Below are positions 39,201 to 44,669 of a stretch of 64,000 nucleotides of DNA, piece by piece. The DNA lies in contig VTPC01090427.1 of the NCBI GenBank assembly GCA_011009095.1, positions 200,633 to 264,632 of the forward strand, given 5' to 3'. The stretch is from Ignelater luminosus. Lineage: Eukaryota; Arthropoda; Insecta; Coleoptera; Elateridae. The position numbers and the translations under genes are program-made. The stretch's first letter is position 1, and each line of letters opens with the position of its first letter. The notes beneath the pieces were generated by a model that ran no database searches, had not been told where the DNA came from, and saw only the letters and a list, made by a program, of their open reading frames with translations.

Positions 39201-42200
39201 CCTTACCCTTTTGGAGATTCCGTTTTTGTAATTCACATTACGCAAATTTTGCAACTAAGAATAACAGCAGTACAAGTTTACCCTTCCACTCCAACGTGTT
39301 TCTAAACAAATCGTAAAGCTTGTTTAAGTCTTTTTCATAACAACAACAGTTATTATGGAGAAATTTAGGTGTAATTGAATTAAACGGGAACAAATTCAAA
39401 ACAATTACAAACAACTCTTGGGGCAATGATTATTTTATAAAGCTTTGGCAAATGTAACCGCTAATAACACAATGACCCCTTAAAAGTCTTTTTATGGATT
39501 TTAACCGCGGTTTTAAAATGTCATTTGAAAATGTCACGATTTACAGAGTTAATTTCTACGGTGGCGTCGAGTACAAAACCTTTGATAACCTTTGTTTATG
39601 TCGGTTTTGAAAATGGTGGAATGTGTGTACTCGTATATATGTGTCACAATAAAAACAAACGCAAGGCTAATTTTTTATGAAACCGAATATGGTTACAGGT
39701 TATTTAAAAAAACAAAAGAAACGCCCGTAAATCAAAATTTTGCACGTTTTTTTTTCTAACTGGAAACACAAATAGGGCGAGAATTAATTTGTATGATTGC
39801 TGTCGCTATTGTAACACAAACAAGGACTACTATGTTCGTTGTGAATACTTAATGAAGAGAGCAATTCAATTTTTGTGTTTTTAATAAATGTGCGATGTAC
39901 TTGATAAAAAAAAGTGAATATTTGGCAATTTTGCTTTAAAGTTTTCACTTTTATTTATTTTTCATTTGTTAGGTATAAAATATCTATTGACTAACATAGA
40001 AATAAAACAAAGCTACTTTATAATTTAACGTAAAGCTAAAATCCATTAACAAGTAAGTACTACATACATTACAAGACCATCAAGAATCTATTGTAATGCC
40101 ATACTCATTAAGATCTAGTGTAAATGCTATACTGCTGACAATCTTTCTACGAATGATCTTATCTTTAGCAGTAAAAACATCTTGACGTTACCTTTAAAAA
40201 TAAAAAATGCGAGAGACAACCAAGGAAGATTGTTAGTTAAAGAGTTTTAAAGACGAGGTATTACTTAAACAAATGCTTGGAGAATAATTGAATTGGTGAT
40301 GCAACTTAGATCATACCATGCCTTTCAATCAATACAATTTGATGACGTTCAGATGAGGTTGTTGCAGACAGGTTTAGGCATGCGAAAGGTCAAGTATTAA
40401 GTGGTTAGCAGACGAGCGAGAAGGTCTCAGACCAATCATAGATGTCTTCAATCTAATTTAGGCCTTGGATTGTGTTCAGTGTGTCCAATTGTAGATACTG
40501 GTCATTCTGTTTTTTCTCTAAACTGAAATTGCTGTATTTAAACTGTACAAAGTACTAACGCTAAGACAGTATTATTCAACATAAAGGTTGAAATTAAGTT
40601 TTTCATAAGAACAGAAATTTCAGAATTTACACATTTGATTTAGTGTGATATCAAGTACCAACAAAATTTGCAATGTGGAAAACGAATTGACTAAAAATTG
40701 GTGCTAAAACAAATTTCAGTCAAAAATAAATGTCCAGCCAGCAATAATAAACACATAGTACAGTAAACATGTGGGTAGTGCGGCATAAACAAAGCCAACG
40801 TGGAGCTTGTATGCTTTGATATTGTTACCTAATTACATGCCTGACGTACGTGGTCAAAACTTGGCTTGAATACAAATGTGACTATCATACCATAAGTGTT
40901 GCCATAGCAAAATCATTACCTCTACAGACATTTAGATTAGAAACAGCAAAATATTTATGTTATACCGGTAAGCAATCTTGAGCAGGTAGACCATTTACCA
41001 TAGCAAAGTCAAAACTAAATATTTCGTAGTAAACAGATCAAACGACCAGATAAGAAAAGATTTTCCTCAAAGGCTGATCTCTCGATTCCCTTTGCTTTGT
41101 GACTTTCATTTTATTTATTTGACTTAATAGCATTTTTTCTCCTTCACATTTATTTTACTCAATAAAACCTGTTTCCTCCTACAACTTATTCAAGTAGGAT
41201 TAAATAATAATTTCTTAAATTTGTTTACGGTTACCGTATGACTAACATAAGTCGAAATAGTAACCTTTGACAACTTGCAAAACCAGAAATCTCTATGACG
41301 CCGACGCCATGTGTACAATACTAAATATGCATTGGCTGCTCTTAACTGTTTGAGTTGCATTAACGTGATGAGATAAAAGACGCTGTAGGCTTACATTCTT
41401 GTTAATGTGAATAGGTGGACAACGGTCAACAGCCAGTTCCGTTCAGTTCTGGGAGTGTCTATGAGTGCCATGTAAGGACTCTATTATTAAGTTTTATTGC
41501 TGGCTATTTTCTAAAACACTTATTACTTAAGCCCGGACGTTTTAGGTTCTTGCCCCCCACCGGTCTCGTACACCCAGCGGCGGGCGGTATGACCTGTCTA
41601 CTCCGTTGGTGGGAGTTGATTCTTAAATTCAGACCTAAAACGTCCGGGCTTAACTTATTACTCGTTGGGTTTGCTTTTTATCTTCTTTTCATCGAATCTT
41701 GCAAATTCCTTACGGCTACGCAGATTCCATCTGGATCCTATTAGTCTCTTTTCTATGTCTGAGCTGCACTCCGTTTATTTTAGTCCTTTACAGTTTACTA
41801 TCTAATTATTCGCTTCTGGATCTTCGCGTAGACTATGCCTTGCAAACAGGGCGTAACTAGGTTTTTCTTGTGTCCGTGCCAAAATCTAGCGCTGGAGATC
41901 CTTTTGCCCAACTGATCTTCTTAGTGTGTTAGTTTGTATTAGGAGAACGAGTGTTTCCTTGCTATGTTACTTTCAATGTATTTTTTGACATCCTGTACAT
42001 TTTTGCTATTTCTCTGACGTCACCTTCTAGTTACGATGCTGCTAACCATAAGCATCATTCGTTATCAGTCTGTCGCAGGCTTGTCTACTCATCCAGTATA
42101 AAAGAATTTAAAATTCCCCCGTCTTGTTACCTAACTAACTATTAGGAATTAGATTAGATCAGATCCGATTTCAGCCTCTTCCTACTGCATCTTAAAAATT

Positions 42201-44669
42201 CTTTTGTGATTGCCCCGATCTATTTCTTTCATTTCAAACTTCTCCATTTAAAAAACTATTTCGGATAATTCAGTCTTAATTATTAACTCTTGTTTGCTGA
42301 GACAAAGACTCTGTTTTCTTCTTGTCTTTGAAATAACTGTAAACTTTCTTTCTCGTCTCTGTTTTAAAGTATTAGTTCAGTATAAAGATTTTTATTGTTC
42401 CTCCCCCTTTAAATAGCTTTTAGTCAAACCACAGAAGGGGTCAAATTTAATAAAAGGATGCCGTTCGCTTTCTTTAGAAGTCTCGTTGCCTTCAATGCCT
42501 TCATGGACTAGTACCACCCATAGCAAAGTCATCCGATTTGCTTGGGACAGGAGTAATTAGCTTTAAGCCAGAGGTAACTAAACTTAAGAGTCTTTAAAAC
42601 CGCTTGGTTATTTGAAAATATGTTATATTTGCGCCTCGGATGTCTCTCCGTAAACACTCATGGGCACATTGTTCAATGGTGTAAGTTTCGGCGTGAGAAA
42701 TTATAGCAGAGTTTACCTGGCACCTTGATCTACAAATATCTGACAATAATAATGGGATAATCCGAGATAATCATTTTGAAGGGTTTACCAAAGTCAAACC
42801 TGACTAGTATCTGGTCCATAAGTCTGGCCATTTGAATTTCTTCTTGGATTTTTAAATGAAAGTACCGCTTTCTTTCTTACTTTAAGGTGCAGAAGTTTTT
42901 TGTCCAAACGTGGGTTCGTTCGCTGCCCATAATTTGCAATCTATGACAATCACTTTGAAGCGTTTATCAAAGTCAAATCTTACTGGTATTTTGTCCATTA
43001 AGTTTGGCCAGATAATACTATTTGAACCTCTCTATGATTTTTAGATGGCTAATCAAGCCTTCTGGTTTGGAGATTTTACTTAAGTCTAATTTGAAAAGCA
43101 CTGATCAATAGATAGAGATACAGACAGTAAGATCATCCATGTCTGTATCAAGTTTAAGGCTTTCTTCATTGGGGCAAAGACAATCTGGTCTACCCCTTAG
43201 GATGATTACTAAGTCGAAAGATATTTTCTCCTACCATAAAGAACGATTTACAAGAATGAAAATCTTTTTGACAACGGAATTCTTTCTTGATATGTTTGAC
43301 ATCTAAATGCACTTACTCACTAAAGTCTTGGAACCTAGAGACTGTGTTTACATAAACACCGATGTTAACTACTCTTGGACCGGCTAAGCAGAAGAGTAAA
43401 TCTTTATCAAAGATCAAACTTCATTAGGCGGTTTTAGTGTTCATCAGAAAACAAGATTTTCAAAATATATCTTTCCTAAAATACAGCGTATTAAAAGTTT
43501 TACAAAAATCCACAATTTTCTTAATGTGTTTGAAACAAGGTAACGTAAAATACTGAGGTGGAACAAGCTGCATAAACTTGACTGCAAGAAGCACCGATAC
43601 TTGTTAAACAAACCAGTTTATGTTAGTGGAAAGTCGAATAGTTTTGATGTTTTTCGCATCTGAGCTATGGTTGCAATTTGTATTTCAAACTGTTCTCAAG
43701 TTATTGAAAAATGAGAAAGTCTATTGAATGGGGAGTTTAGAAGATCTCGCAAAATTAGCTTTTATTCGAAACCGACGCATCTTATGAGAAAAATGCTAAA
43801 ACGAGCGTAGATTTATTATGTTAATGTATTGAGTCACCCTGTACATTTAAACAGTCAACAATATCAACCCACTGTATTTAAAAACAATTACATTATAGCA
43901 CACAATTCATTCAACTGAAGGTTTTCTTCTAAATCGAGCTTCCTTAAAATAAACAACTTTATTTGCCGAAGCGAACAAAGATAAGTCGCGGCATGTTTGA
44001 TGCTTGAAAACAAGCACTTATTTGACTGTATAACATTACAGATTATTATTGCATCCTTTTCCGAAACTGTAAGAAATACACCTTCAGTTGGAAAGACTTT
44101 GCATTTATGCTATAAATTTCAAGGTATCCAAATCAATTTTTTGATTTCACGGTAATAACTCAACTTGTCGCTTTATTAATATTCTTAATTTTCGCTACAG
44201 TGCCAGTGAATAAGTTTAAGATCATTTTTATTTTTATACTTTATGGTTTTACAAAGACGTCATGTTCATAAAACTTTATATCAACCCATAGAATTATTCT
44301 TAAGTTTAAAATCTCTTCACCGTTTTCTTATTTTATAATGATATAAAAACATTTATGACTTACATTAATTCAAGATTACGAACGAACTCTTAAAATTGTA
44401 ATTACAACTTGATTGCAATTAAAATAAAAAGCGTCACGAAGAAACGAAATTCCTGAAAACAAAGTTTACTGCGGATTCTAACAAAACTAACCAACTTAAT
44501 GCAATACTGACTTTTGGTAAACTTTCTATTAGGAAAATAGTTGAAACTTGATTGTTACAAAAACATGAAAATATTACGTAATTAAAATTCTGGTAGCTTA
44601 CCTTATTTTTACCTCCTTGCTTTGCCATTCTGTATGCCGATCGAAGCTGATGAGAATAGCAGCGATCTC
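114..44669 (-). CDS. Camta: Camta, calmodulin-binding transcription activator (13 internal exons; partial at both ends)
   Basis: Spliced coding sequence: join of 44602-44669, 30422-30557, 11848-11919, 11481-11672, 9881-11417, 9588-9817, 8707-8982, 8317-8648, 7982-8263, 7776-7888, 2605-2697, 333-400 and 114-277, all on the minus strand. Every intron is GT-AG and every junction keeps frame, giving 1187 codons plus 2 nt. Domain order is diagnostic of the CAMTA family: CG-1 DNA-binding domain (about residues 1-205 of the visible part), a long low-complexity Ser/Asn/Gln region, TIG/IPT (about 623-695), ankyrin repeats (about 786-895), then an acidic Ser-rich linker. CAMTAs are nuclear, Ca2+/calmodulin-responsive transcription factors; in Drosophila CAMTA is known for a role in rhodopsin deactivation. 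The N-terminal start of CG-1 and the C-terminal IQ calmodulin-binding motifs are not in the window. Introns range from 53 nt to 18.5 kb. No other family has CG-1 plus TIG plus ankyrin in this order. Confidence 0.95.
333..400 (-). CDS. Camta: Camta exon l: conserved helix before the IQ region
   Basis: 68-nt exon (2 nt plus 22 codons), acceptor CGCATAG, donor AAA|GTAAGT. It encodes EQDARVLTLAEQIIAAMP then DRIK, a conserved amphipathic helix of the family. It joins exon k as Gly and exon m in phase 0 (DRIK then NESEEM). Confidence 0.92.
401..2604 (-). other. Camta intron between exons k and l (2.2 kb)
   Basis: AT-rich intronic DNA with no recognised gene. A possible small element end lies at about 1262-1272, where the minus strand reads CAGGGTGTCCC, a short terminus seen again near 6005. 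The 594-821 and 1736-1933 open frames have no family resemblance and are treated as chance. Confidence 0.7.
2605..2697 (-). CDS. Camta: Camta exon k: acidic linker
   Basis: 93-nt exon (2 nt, 30 codons, 1 nt), acceptor ATATATAG, donor GTAG|GTCAGT. It reads EVGSGPRSNSPLIDVEAV then SDDESDTHNSAV. The SPLIDVE block is a conserved CAMTA motif just ahead of the region leading to the IQ motifs. The plus-strand open frame at 2582-2848 overlaps it antisense and is not a gene. Confidence 0.92.
3441..3487 (+). mobile_element. Possible degraded hAT-type terminus
   Basis: A short GC-rich island reading TGTGGCGGCC, then TAGGGAGGGCACCAGGGC, closing with CTCCCTCCCTG. The TGGCGGxxxxTAGGG and GGGCACCAGGG pattern resembles hAT termini, and the stretch folds into a small hairpin (AGGGAGGG against CTCCCTCCCT). 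No partner terminus or transposase was found beside it, so this is resemblance only. Confidence 0.35.
4513..6930 (+). pseudogene. Endonuclease/reverse transcriptase pseudogene of the RTE-like LINE
   Basis: Two catalytic parts are visible: the endonuclease at about 4513-4830 (TWN, TEMK and YGPNE motifs) and the RT at about 5560-5935, resuming at 6706-6930 with the GVRQG block. The LEKAAFDSA text at 5800-5830 sits where the first catalytic motif of RT would be. A FADD/YADD motif was not seen. Frames change repeatedly and in-frame stops begin in the endonuclease, so no protein is made. Confidence 0.65.
6005..6630. mobile_element. Foldback (long inverted repeat) insertion inside the LINE
   Basis: Two arms of about 150-160 bases, 6140-6285 and 6466-6617, are inverted copies at roughly 90% identity. 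For example GTGTAGGTAAAGTAC in the left arm matches GTACTTTACCTACAC in the right, and ACAAAAGTTGTTCAGAATGC matches its complement at 6516-6535. The left outer end carries ATACAGGGTGTCCCC at 6003-6017. The matching right terminus was not found, so the right edge is uncertain. It interrupts the LINE RT between about 5935 and 6700, so it is the younger insertion. Confidence 0.7.
7776..7888 (-). CDS. Camta: Camta exon j: linker
   Basis: 113-nt exon (1 nt, 37 codons, 1 nt), acceptor TTGGTAG, donor TTTGT|GTAAGT. It encodes FDRSMSLPLSSPLSNQ, an acidic Ser stretch and RKMDFAL. The conserved KMDFAL-type text and the exact 1+2 phase match with exon k (TGC, Cys) across a 5.1-kb intron support the join. 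Confidence 0.9.
7982..8263 (-). CDS. Camta: Camta exon i: Ser/Asn-rich linker
   Basis: 282-nt exon (1 nt, 93 codons, 2 nt), acceptor TATTGTAG, donor CAAG|GTAAAT. It begins SESQKYRMLNLDMDSTSP and contains RPSVDSGINMTAGQSTDS. There is no recognised domain; the composition suggests a disordered, phosphorylatable linker between the ankyrin and IQ regions. Both split codons give Arg and fit the flanking exons. Confidence 0.92.
8317..8648 (-). CDS. Camta: Camta exon h: last ankyrin repeats, helix and Ser-rich linker
   Basis: 332-nt exon (110 codons plus 2 nt), acceptor AATTCTAG, donor ACAAG|GTAGAT. It starts MWACVKGHTETAVMLY (ankyrin), then SLQTALECARANENLDLV and a charged helix KELEKLEARRDKA. A Ser/Thr-rich tract follows, with repeated SxTSLTSV-like text. 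The Met at its start is an internal codon, not a translation start. Confidence 0.94.
8707..8982 (-). CDS. Camta: Camta exon g: linker and first ankyrin repeats
   Basis: 276-nt phase-0 exon (92 codons), acceptor TTTTTTAG, donor CTG|GTATTG. It begins VEDTSLFTQPNFEDRLVS, then has the ankyrin signature GMTLLHLAASLGYSRLV and finishes with DEDGYTPL, completed by MWACVKGH in the next exon. The TPL|MWA join across a 58-nt intron is the classic ankyrin T-P-L-x-x-A motif and independently validates the splice. Confidence 0.95.
8983..9587 (-). other. Camta intron between exons f and g (605 nt)
   Basis: Plain AT-rich intron, acceptor TTTTTTAG at its 3' end and donor GTAAGA at its 5' end. No repeat or open frame of note. 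Confidence 0.8.
9588..9817 (-). CDS. Camta: Camta exon f: C-terminal half of TIG domain and linker
   Basis: 230-nt exon (2 nt plus 76 codons), acceptor ATTTTAG, donor CAT|GTAAGA. It continues the immunoglobulin-like TIG fold with HEAGLATLQVACNG and SVIFEYK. A charged linker follows, containing LLKFTLLQRLEAMDD and IKQEPADGSDH. TIG domains in this family mediate DNA contact or dimerisation. Confidence 0.95.
9881..11417 (-). CDS. Camta: Camta exon e: end of CG-1, long low-complexity region, start of TIG domain
   Basis: The largest exon: 1537 nt (512 codons plus 1 nt), acceptor GTTTCAG, donor CCAG|GTAGTA. It opens with TAETVEAIVSQL and the Cys/His cluster CGCPDSTCADGKSCSHP followed by MRRI, the conserved C-terminal edge of CG-1. 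About 430 residues rich in Ser, Asn, Gln, Thr and Gly follow, with acidic patches such as DFIDSCDVVV and ALDAFD-like stretches. They are probably disordered and could hold the transactivation region (inference). The exon ends with the TIG/IPT start YSPEWAYPEGGVKVLVTG and GPYTVLFDTFPVP. The split codon G plus CT gives Ala at the TIG junction. Confidence 0.95.
11481..11672 (-). CDS. Camta: Camta exon d: CG-1 domain, C-terminal half
   Basis: 192-nt phase-0 exon (64 codons), acceptor ATTTTCAG, donor TCG|GTAATT. It encodes NPDIVLVHYLNVPYPDDN, continues through an LWADKKEWTKEEL stretch and ends in an acidic segment LNNELEIS. This completes most of the CG-1 fold. The next exon begins TAETVEAIVSQL, so the intron between them is only 63 nt. 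Confidence 0.96.
11848..11919 (-). CDS. Camta: Camta exon c: CG-1 domain
   Basis: 72-nt phase-0 exon (24 codons), acceptor TTTCACAG, donor CAG|GTAAGC. It reads CIYGCYVHSAILPTFHRR then CYWLLQ, a signature block of CG-1. It joins exon d in phase, so the text runs straight into NPDIVLVHY as in other animal CAMTAs. Too short for ordinary open-frame detection. Confidence 0.96.
13479..14762 (+). mobile_element. Complete mauritiana-type (Mos1-like) mariner element
   Basis: A 1284-bp element, close to the usual 1.28-1.29 kb of mariner. It is flanked by TA on both sides (13477-13478 and 14763-14764), the expected TA target duplication. Its termini are inverted repeats of about 28 bp: the left reads CCAGGTGTATGCATAAG and the right complement reads ATAGGTGTATGCATAAG, after which both continue with a T-tract and CCGGTTT. 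They differ only at the outermost bases. It encloses one uninterrupted transposase. Inserted in the opposite orientation to Camta. Near-identical ends plus an intact gene suggest a recent insertion, possibly still capable of movement (inference). Confidence 0.96.
13650..14687 (+). CDS. Mariner transposase, intact 345 residues
   Basis: Cut-and-paste DNA transposase of the IS630/Tc1/mariner superfamily. I chose the Met at 13650 (MSSFVPEKEH) rather than the in-frame Met at 13629, because this gives exactly 345 residues, the Mos1 length and start. An N-terminal pair of helix-turn-helix motifs covers about residues 1-110, and the linker motif WVPNNL is at 119-124. The catalytic triad is complete: D156 in VTGDEKW, D249 in LLHDNAPPHT and D284 in YSPDLAPSD, with the DD34D spacing verified by count. 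The C-terminus GIHKLPERW is as in mauritiana-subfamily members. No stop, frameshift or missing key residue was seen. Ends with TAA and is followed by the 3' inverted repeat. Confidence 0.96.
   Translation: MSSFVPEKEHLRHALLFLFHQKKKATESHRLLVETYGEHAPSIRTCETWFRQFKSGDFNVKDSERSGRPQKCEDEKLQKLLDDDPTQTQRQLAEALHVSQETISRRLRAMGKINKLGKWVPNNLNESQIENRKVSCEMLLQRYERKSFLHRIVTGDEKWIYFENPKRKKSWLSPGEAGPSTPRPNRFGKKTMLCVWWDRSGIVYYELLKPGETVNTQRYRQQIINLNHALIERRPEWSRRHGKVILLHDNAPPHTAKPVKDTLKSLGWDILPHPPYSPDLAPSDYHLFASMGHALAEQHFSNFEEVGKWLDEWFSAKDKQFFWHGIHKLPERWVKCVEADGQYFE
16256..16403. repeat. MITE-like short inverted-repeat element
   Basis: About 148 bp with imperfect terminal inverted repeats: the left end CTAGGGTCAGTTGCACAAAA mirrors a right end TTTTGTGCAAACGGATCTAG. 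Inside, AATTAAAT and ATTAATTG also pair. No coding capacity. The GTCAGTTGCACAA-type terminus is a common pattern in insect MITEs. The superfamily is not assigned because no clear target duplication stands out. Confidence 0.6.
16800..17150 (-). pseudogene. Possible Ty3/gypsy-like RT remnant
   Basis: On the minus strand a short frame reads VVLVPKKNDRAFTLTIR, similar to the V-P-K-K-D-G and D-Y-R blocks that open a Ty3/gypsy reverse transcriptase. The surrounding sequence has frequent stops and no other clear motif. It could be chance; offered only as a lead. Confidence 0.25.
18718..19964 (+). mobile_element. Second mariner element, different subfamily, defective
   Basis: A 1247-bp element flanked by TA (18716-18717 and 19965-19966). 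It has perfect inverted termini of about 27 bp beginning CGAGGGTGGTCTGAAAAG and mirrored at the right end by CTTTTCAGACCACCCTCG. The termini are unrelated to those of the 13.5-kb element. It encloses a mariner transposase gene broken by an internal deletion and frame change. The intact ends mean it could still be mobilised by a matching transposase supplied elsewhere (inference). Confidence 0.94.
18896..19899 (+). pseudogene. Broken mariner transposase
   Basis: The N-terminal half (MDKIEYRAVIKYLFLKG onward, with two helix-turn-helix motifs and FWAAEFKRG) runs in one frame to about 19325. The C-terminal half resumes in another frame with KTWIHHYTPETK, then MATVFWDSHG, HQDNASSHNS and YSPDLAPSDFFLFP to the stop at 19899. 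The residues normally between the second helix-turn-helix and the first catalytic block are missing (about 15 codons lost with a frame change near 19320-19330). In the first block the usual D-E-T-W reads D-K-T-W. The second and third Asp keep DD34D spacing. Non-functional as it stands. Confidence 0.9.
24131..24218 (+). repeat. hAT-like terminus with GGCAGCC tandem repeats
   Basis: GACGTAACCAGTAGGGCGAG resembles a degraded hAT end. Four spaced GGCAGCC units follow at about 24156, 24171, 24187 and 24204. The middle two are perfect 16-base copies of GGCAGCCAAATTTTTG. Subterminal repeats of this sort are typical of hAT elements. A second, distinct hAT terminus starts 180 bases downstream, so this may be a separate, truncated copy. 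Confidence 0.5.
24399..25430 (+). mobile_element. Truncated hAT element with ZMYM1-like transposase remnant
   Basis: The left end CAGTGACGTATCTAGGG is a typical hAT terminus, followed by a GGGCACGTGCCC palindrome. Transposase text begins abruptly at about 24470 (SVFNLGVKIRKAKYFG), so the N-terminal part has been deleted. It continues with the catalytic-type block FDSTPD, ETIRYAEVDFE, a frame change near 24640, LNQLEKDKIDLQNC, CYDNAAVMG and NHSLNLVGVHAAE. After another frame change it reads DLSMDFHDVASNLKAL. This matches zinc-finger-MYM-type-1-like hAT proteins. The C-terminal dimerisation part and right terminus were not found. Confidence 0.75.
24470..25170 (+). pseudogene. hAT (ZMYM1-like) transposase fragment
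   Basis: Pieces in at least three frames: 24475-24645 (first Asp block FDSTPD), 24640-24905 (CYDNAAVMG, NHSLNLVGVHAAE) and 25010-25170 (LQDLSMDFHDVASNLKAL, KVGFRLCQDWNV). Lacks the N-terminus and the C-terminal hATC dimerisation region. Decayed and non-coding today. Confidence 0.7.
25960..26430. repeat. Degenerate CAATT-GTCGAAAA short repeats
   Basis: Between 25960 and 26070 variants of a roughly 15-17 base unit such as CAATTGGTCGAAAA recur (TTTGATCGAAAATCAATT, GCAATTCGTCCAAAG, GTAATTCGTCGAAAAG, GCAATTGGTCGAAAAC). An inverted version appears at 26388-26420 (TTCGAACAATTG, TTTTCGGTCAATTGAC). This could be a decayed minisatellite-bearing MITE or Helitron-like element; no ends were identified. 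Confidence 0.45.
26860..27720 (-). pseudogene. LINE remnant with RNase H domain, minus strand
   Basis: On the minus strand the text runs: LLKLQNAGNLKIADSSHC region, TIYTDSQVTLKAI (RNase H Asp block), RALNTLTDQNTSKLIWVP, then HSENEDNDEADL (the G-H-S-G-N-E-x-A-D motif of RNase H, decayed). Further on it reads CRLCGKCTKILNHIVCQ, the C-terminal Cys/His box that follows RNase H in I/R1/Jockey-group LINEs. Stops and frame changes are frequent. Upstream RT was not recognised. Confidence 0.65.
30422..30557 (-). CDS. Camta: Camta exon b: core of CG-1 domain
   Basis: 136-nt exon (1 nt plus 45 codons) with acceptor TGTTACAG and donor GAA|GTAAGT. It encodes PKSGSMLLYSRKKVRYRR followed by DGYCWKKRKDGKTTREDH, the hallmark basic DNA-contacting segment of CG-1, and ends in KLKVQGTE. 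This is the most conserved part of the family. It is isolated between introns of 14.0 and 18.5 kb. A plus-strand open frame over the same bases is only its antisense shadow. Confidence 0.97.
32490..32890 (-). pseudogene. RTE-like LINE linker fragment, minus strand
   Basis: The minus-strand reading gives text resembling the region between endonuclease and RT in RTE-like LINEs: LWKISKKNFCNTV-like stretch, KRKTE then TAWWNSVI, followed by Lys/Glu-rich, A-rich sequence. It corresponds to the EELWNEF linker in the copy at about 5.4 kb, but the two fragments differ in orientation. No intact frame. Confidence 0.45.
33603..33620 (+). repeat. (GA)n microsatellite in left foldback arm
   Basis: GCGAGAGAGAGAGTCTGCG. 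Its mirror in the right arm (34203-34221) reads as a longer CTCTCTCTCTCTCT run, so the two arms differ in repeat number and have diverged by slippage since the element formed. Confidence 0.85.
34081..34106 (+). repeat. (TAA)n microsatellite in foldback centre
   Basis: Interrupted TAA/AATAAT repeats (ATAATAATTATAATAATAAT) in the single-copy centre of the foldback element. Confidence 0.8.
36240..36680 (-). pseudogene. RTE-like LINE 5' fragment (ORF1-like tail and endonuclease start), minus strand
   Basis: On the minus strand a Lys/Glu/Ile/Asn-rich stretch (EYKRAIKDIRDMKENLNK, KEIIKQNENIENTREL) resembles a coiled-coil ORF1 or pre-endonuclease region. Then ELLDEFEKTDMKILTETK resembles the E-x-D-I-L-x-x-T-E-x-K endonuclease block in the 4.5-kb copy. 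It breaks up afterwards. Probably the same LINE family as 3740-7260. Confidence 0.5.
41528..41652. mobile_element. 125-bp MITE with perfect 20-bp inverted repeats and 10-bp target duplication
   Basis: The terminal inverted repeats are identical over 20 bases: TAAGCCCGGACGTTTTAGGT at 41528-41547 and its exact complement at 41633-41652. They are flanked by perfect direct repeats ACTTATTACT at 41518-41527 and 41653-41662, a 10-bp target duplication (9 if the element is one base longer). The centre is strikingly GC-rich for the region, with partly complementary CCCCCCACCGG and CCGTTGGTGGG, so the whole element can fold into a hairpin. A 9-10 bp duplication points to a Mutator-like or related family (inference). 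No coding capacity; the open frame spanning it is accidental. Confidence 0.9.
42757..43050 (-). pseudogene. Duplicated decayed retroelement segment (possible Ty3/gypsy RT-RNase H junction)
   Basis: Two imperfect direct copies about 180 bases apart. 42770-42866 (GAAGGGTTTACCAAAGTC, GTCTGGCCATTTGAA) matches 42950-43035 (GAAGCGTTTATCAAAGTC, GTTTGGCCAGATAA). On the minus strand they read RFDFDKRFKVIVIDC and VRFDFGKPFKMIIS, similar to the D-F-x-K-P-F-x-x-x-x-D-A start of the LTR-retroelement RNase H region. Stops abound. The family call is weak; the duplication itself is clear. Confidence 0.4.
44602..44669 (-). CDS. Camta: Camta exon a: N-terminal part of CG-1 domain
   Basis: Acceptor TGTTACAG and donor AG|GTAAGC bound a 68-nt exon (22 codons plus 2 nt). 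It reads EIAAILISFD, then HTEWQSKEVK, the strongly conserved opening of CG-1. The split codon AG plus A from exon b gives Arg, so the protein runs into PKSGSM as expected. The exon starts in phase 0, so an upstream exon must supply the preceding conserved residues (His-Arg-Trp-Asn type motif). I looked for that motif between 44.7 and 64 kb and did not find it, so it is probably to the right of the window. Confidence 0.93.

Larger units (their letters stand above)
30558..44601 (-). other. Camta intron between exons a and b (14.0 kb), TE-rich
   Basis: Contains RTE-like LINE scraps (32490-32890, 36240-36680), a large foldback element (33161-34666), a 125-bp inverted-repeat element (41528-41652) and a decayed LTR-retroelement duplication (42757-43050). 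30.6-32.4, 34.7-36.2, 36.7-41.4 and 43.1-44.6 kb showed nothing recognisable beyond AT-rich DNA and simple tetranucleotide runs such as TTTATTTATTTA near 34765. Confidence 0.8.

Noticed and set aside
40200-40480. Possible Tc1-like helix-turn-helix remnant
   Set aside because: Only a vague resemblance around a RRARRSQT stretch; no catalytic motif or termini.
41415-41744. 109-codon plus-strand open frame
   Set aside because: It runs through the 125-bp inverted-repeat element and both target duplications, so its frame is created by the insertion.
44434-44628. 64-codon minus-strand frame starting MAKQGG
   Set aside because: Out of frame with exon a, which covers its first bases; the CG-1 reading in the other frame is decisive.
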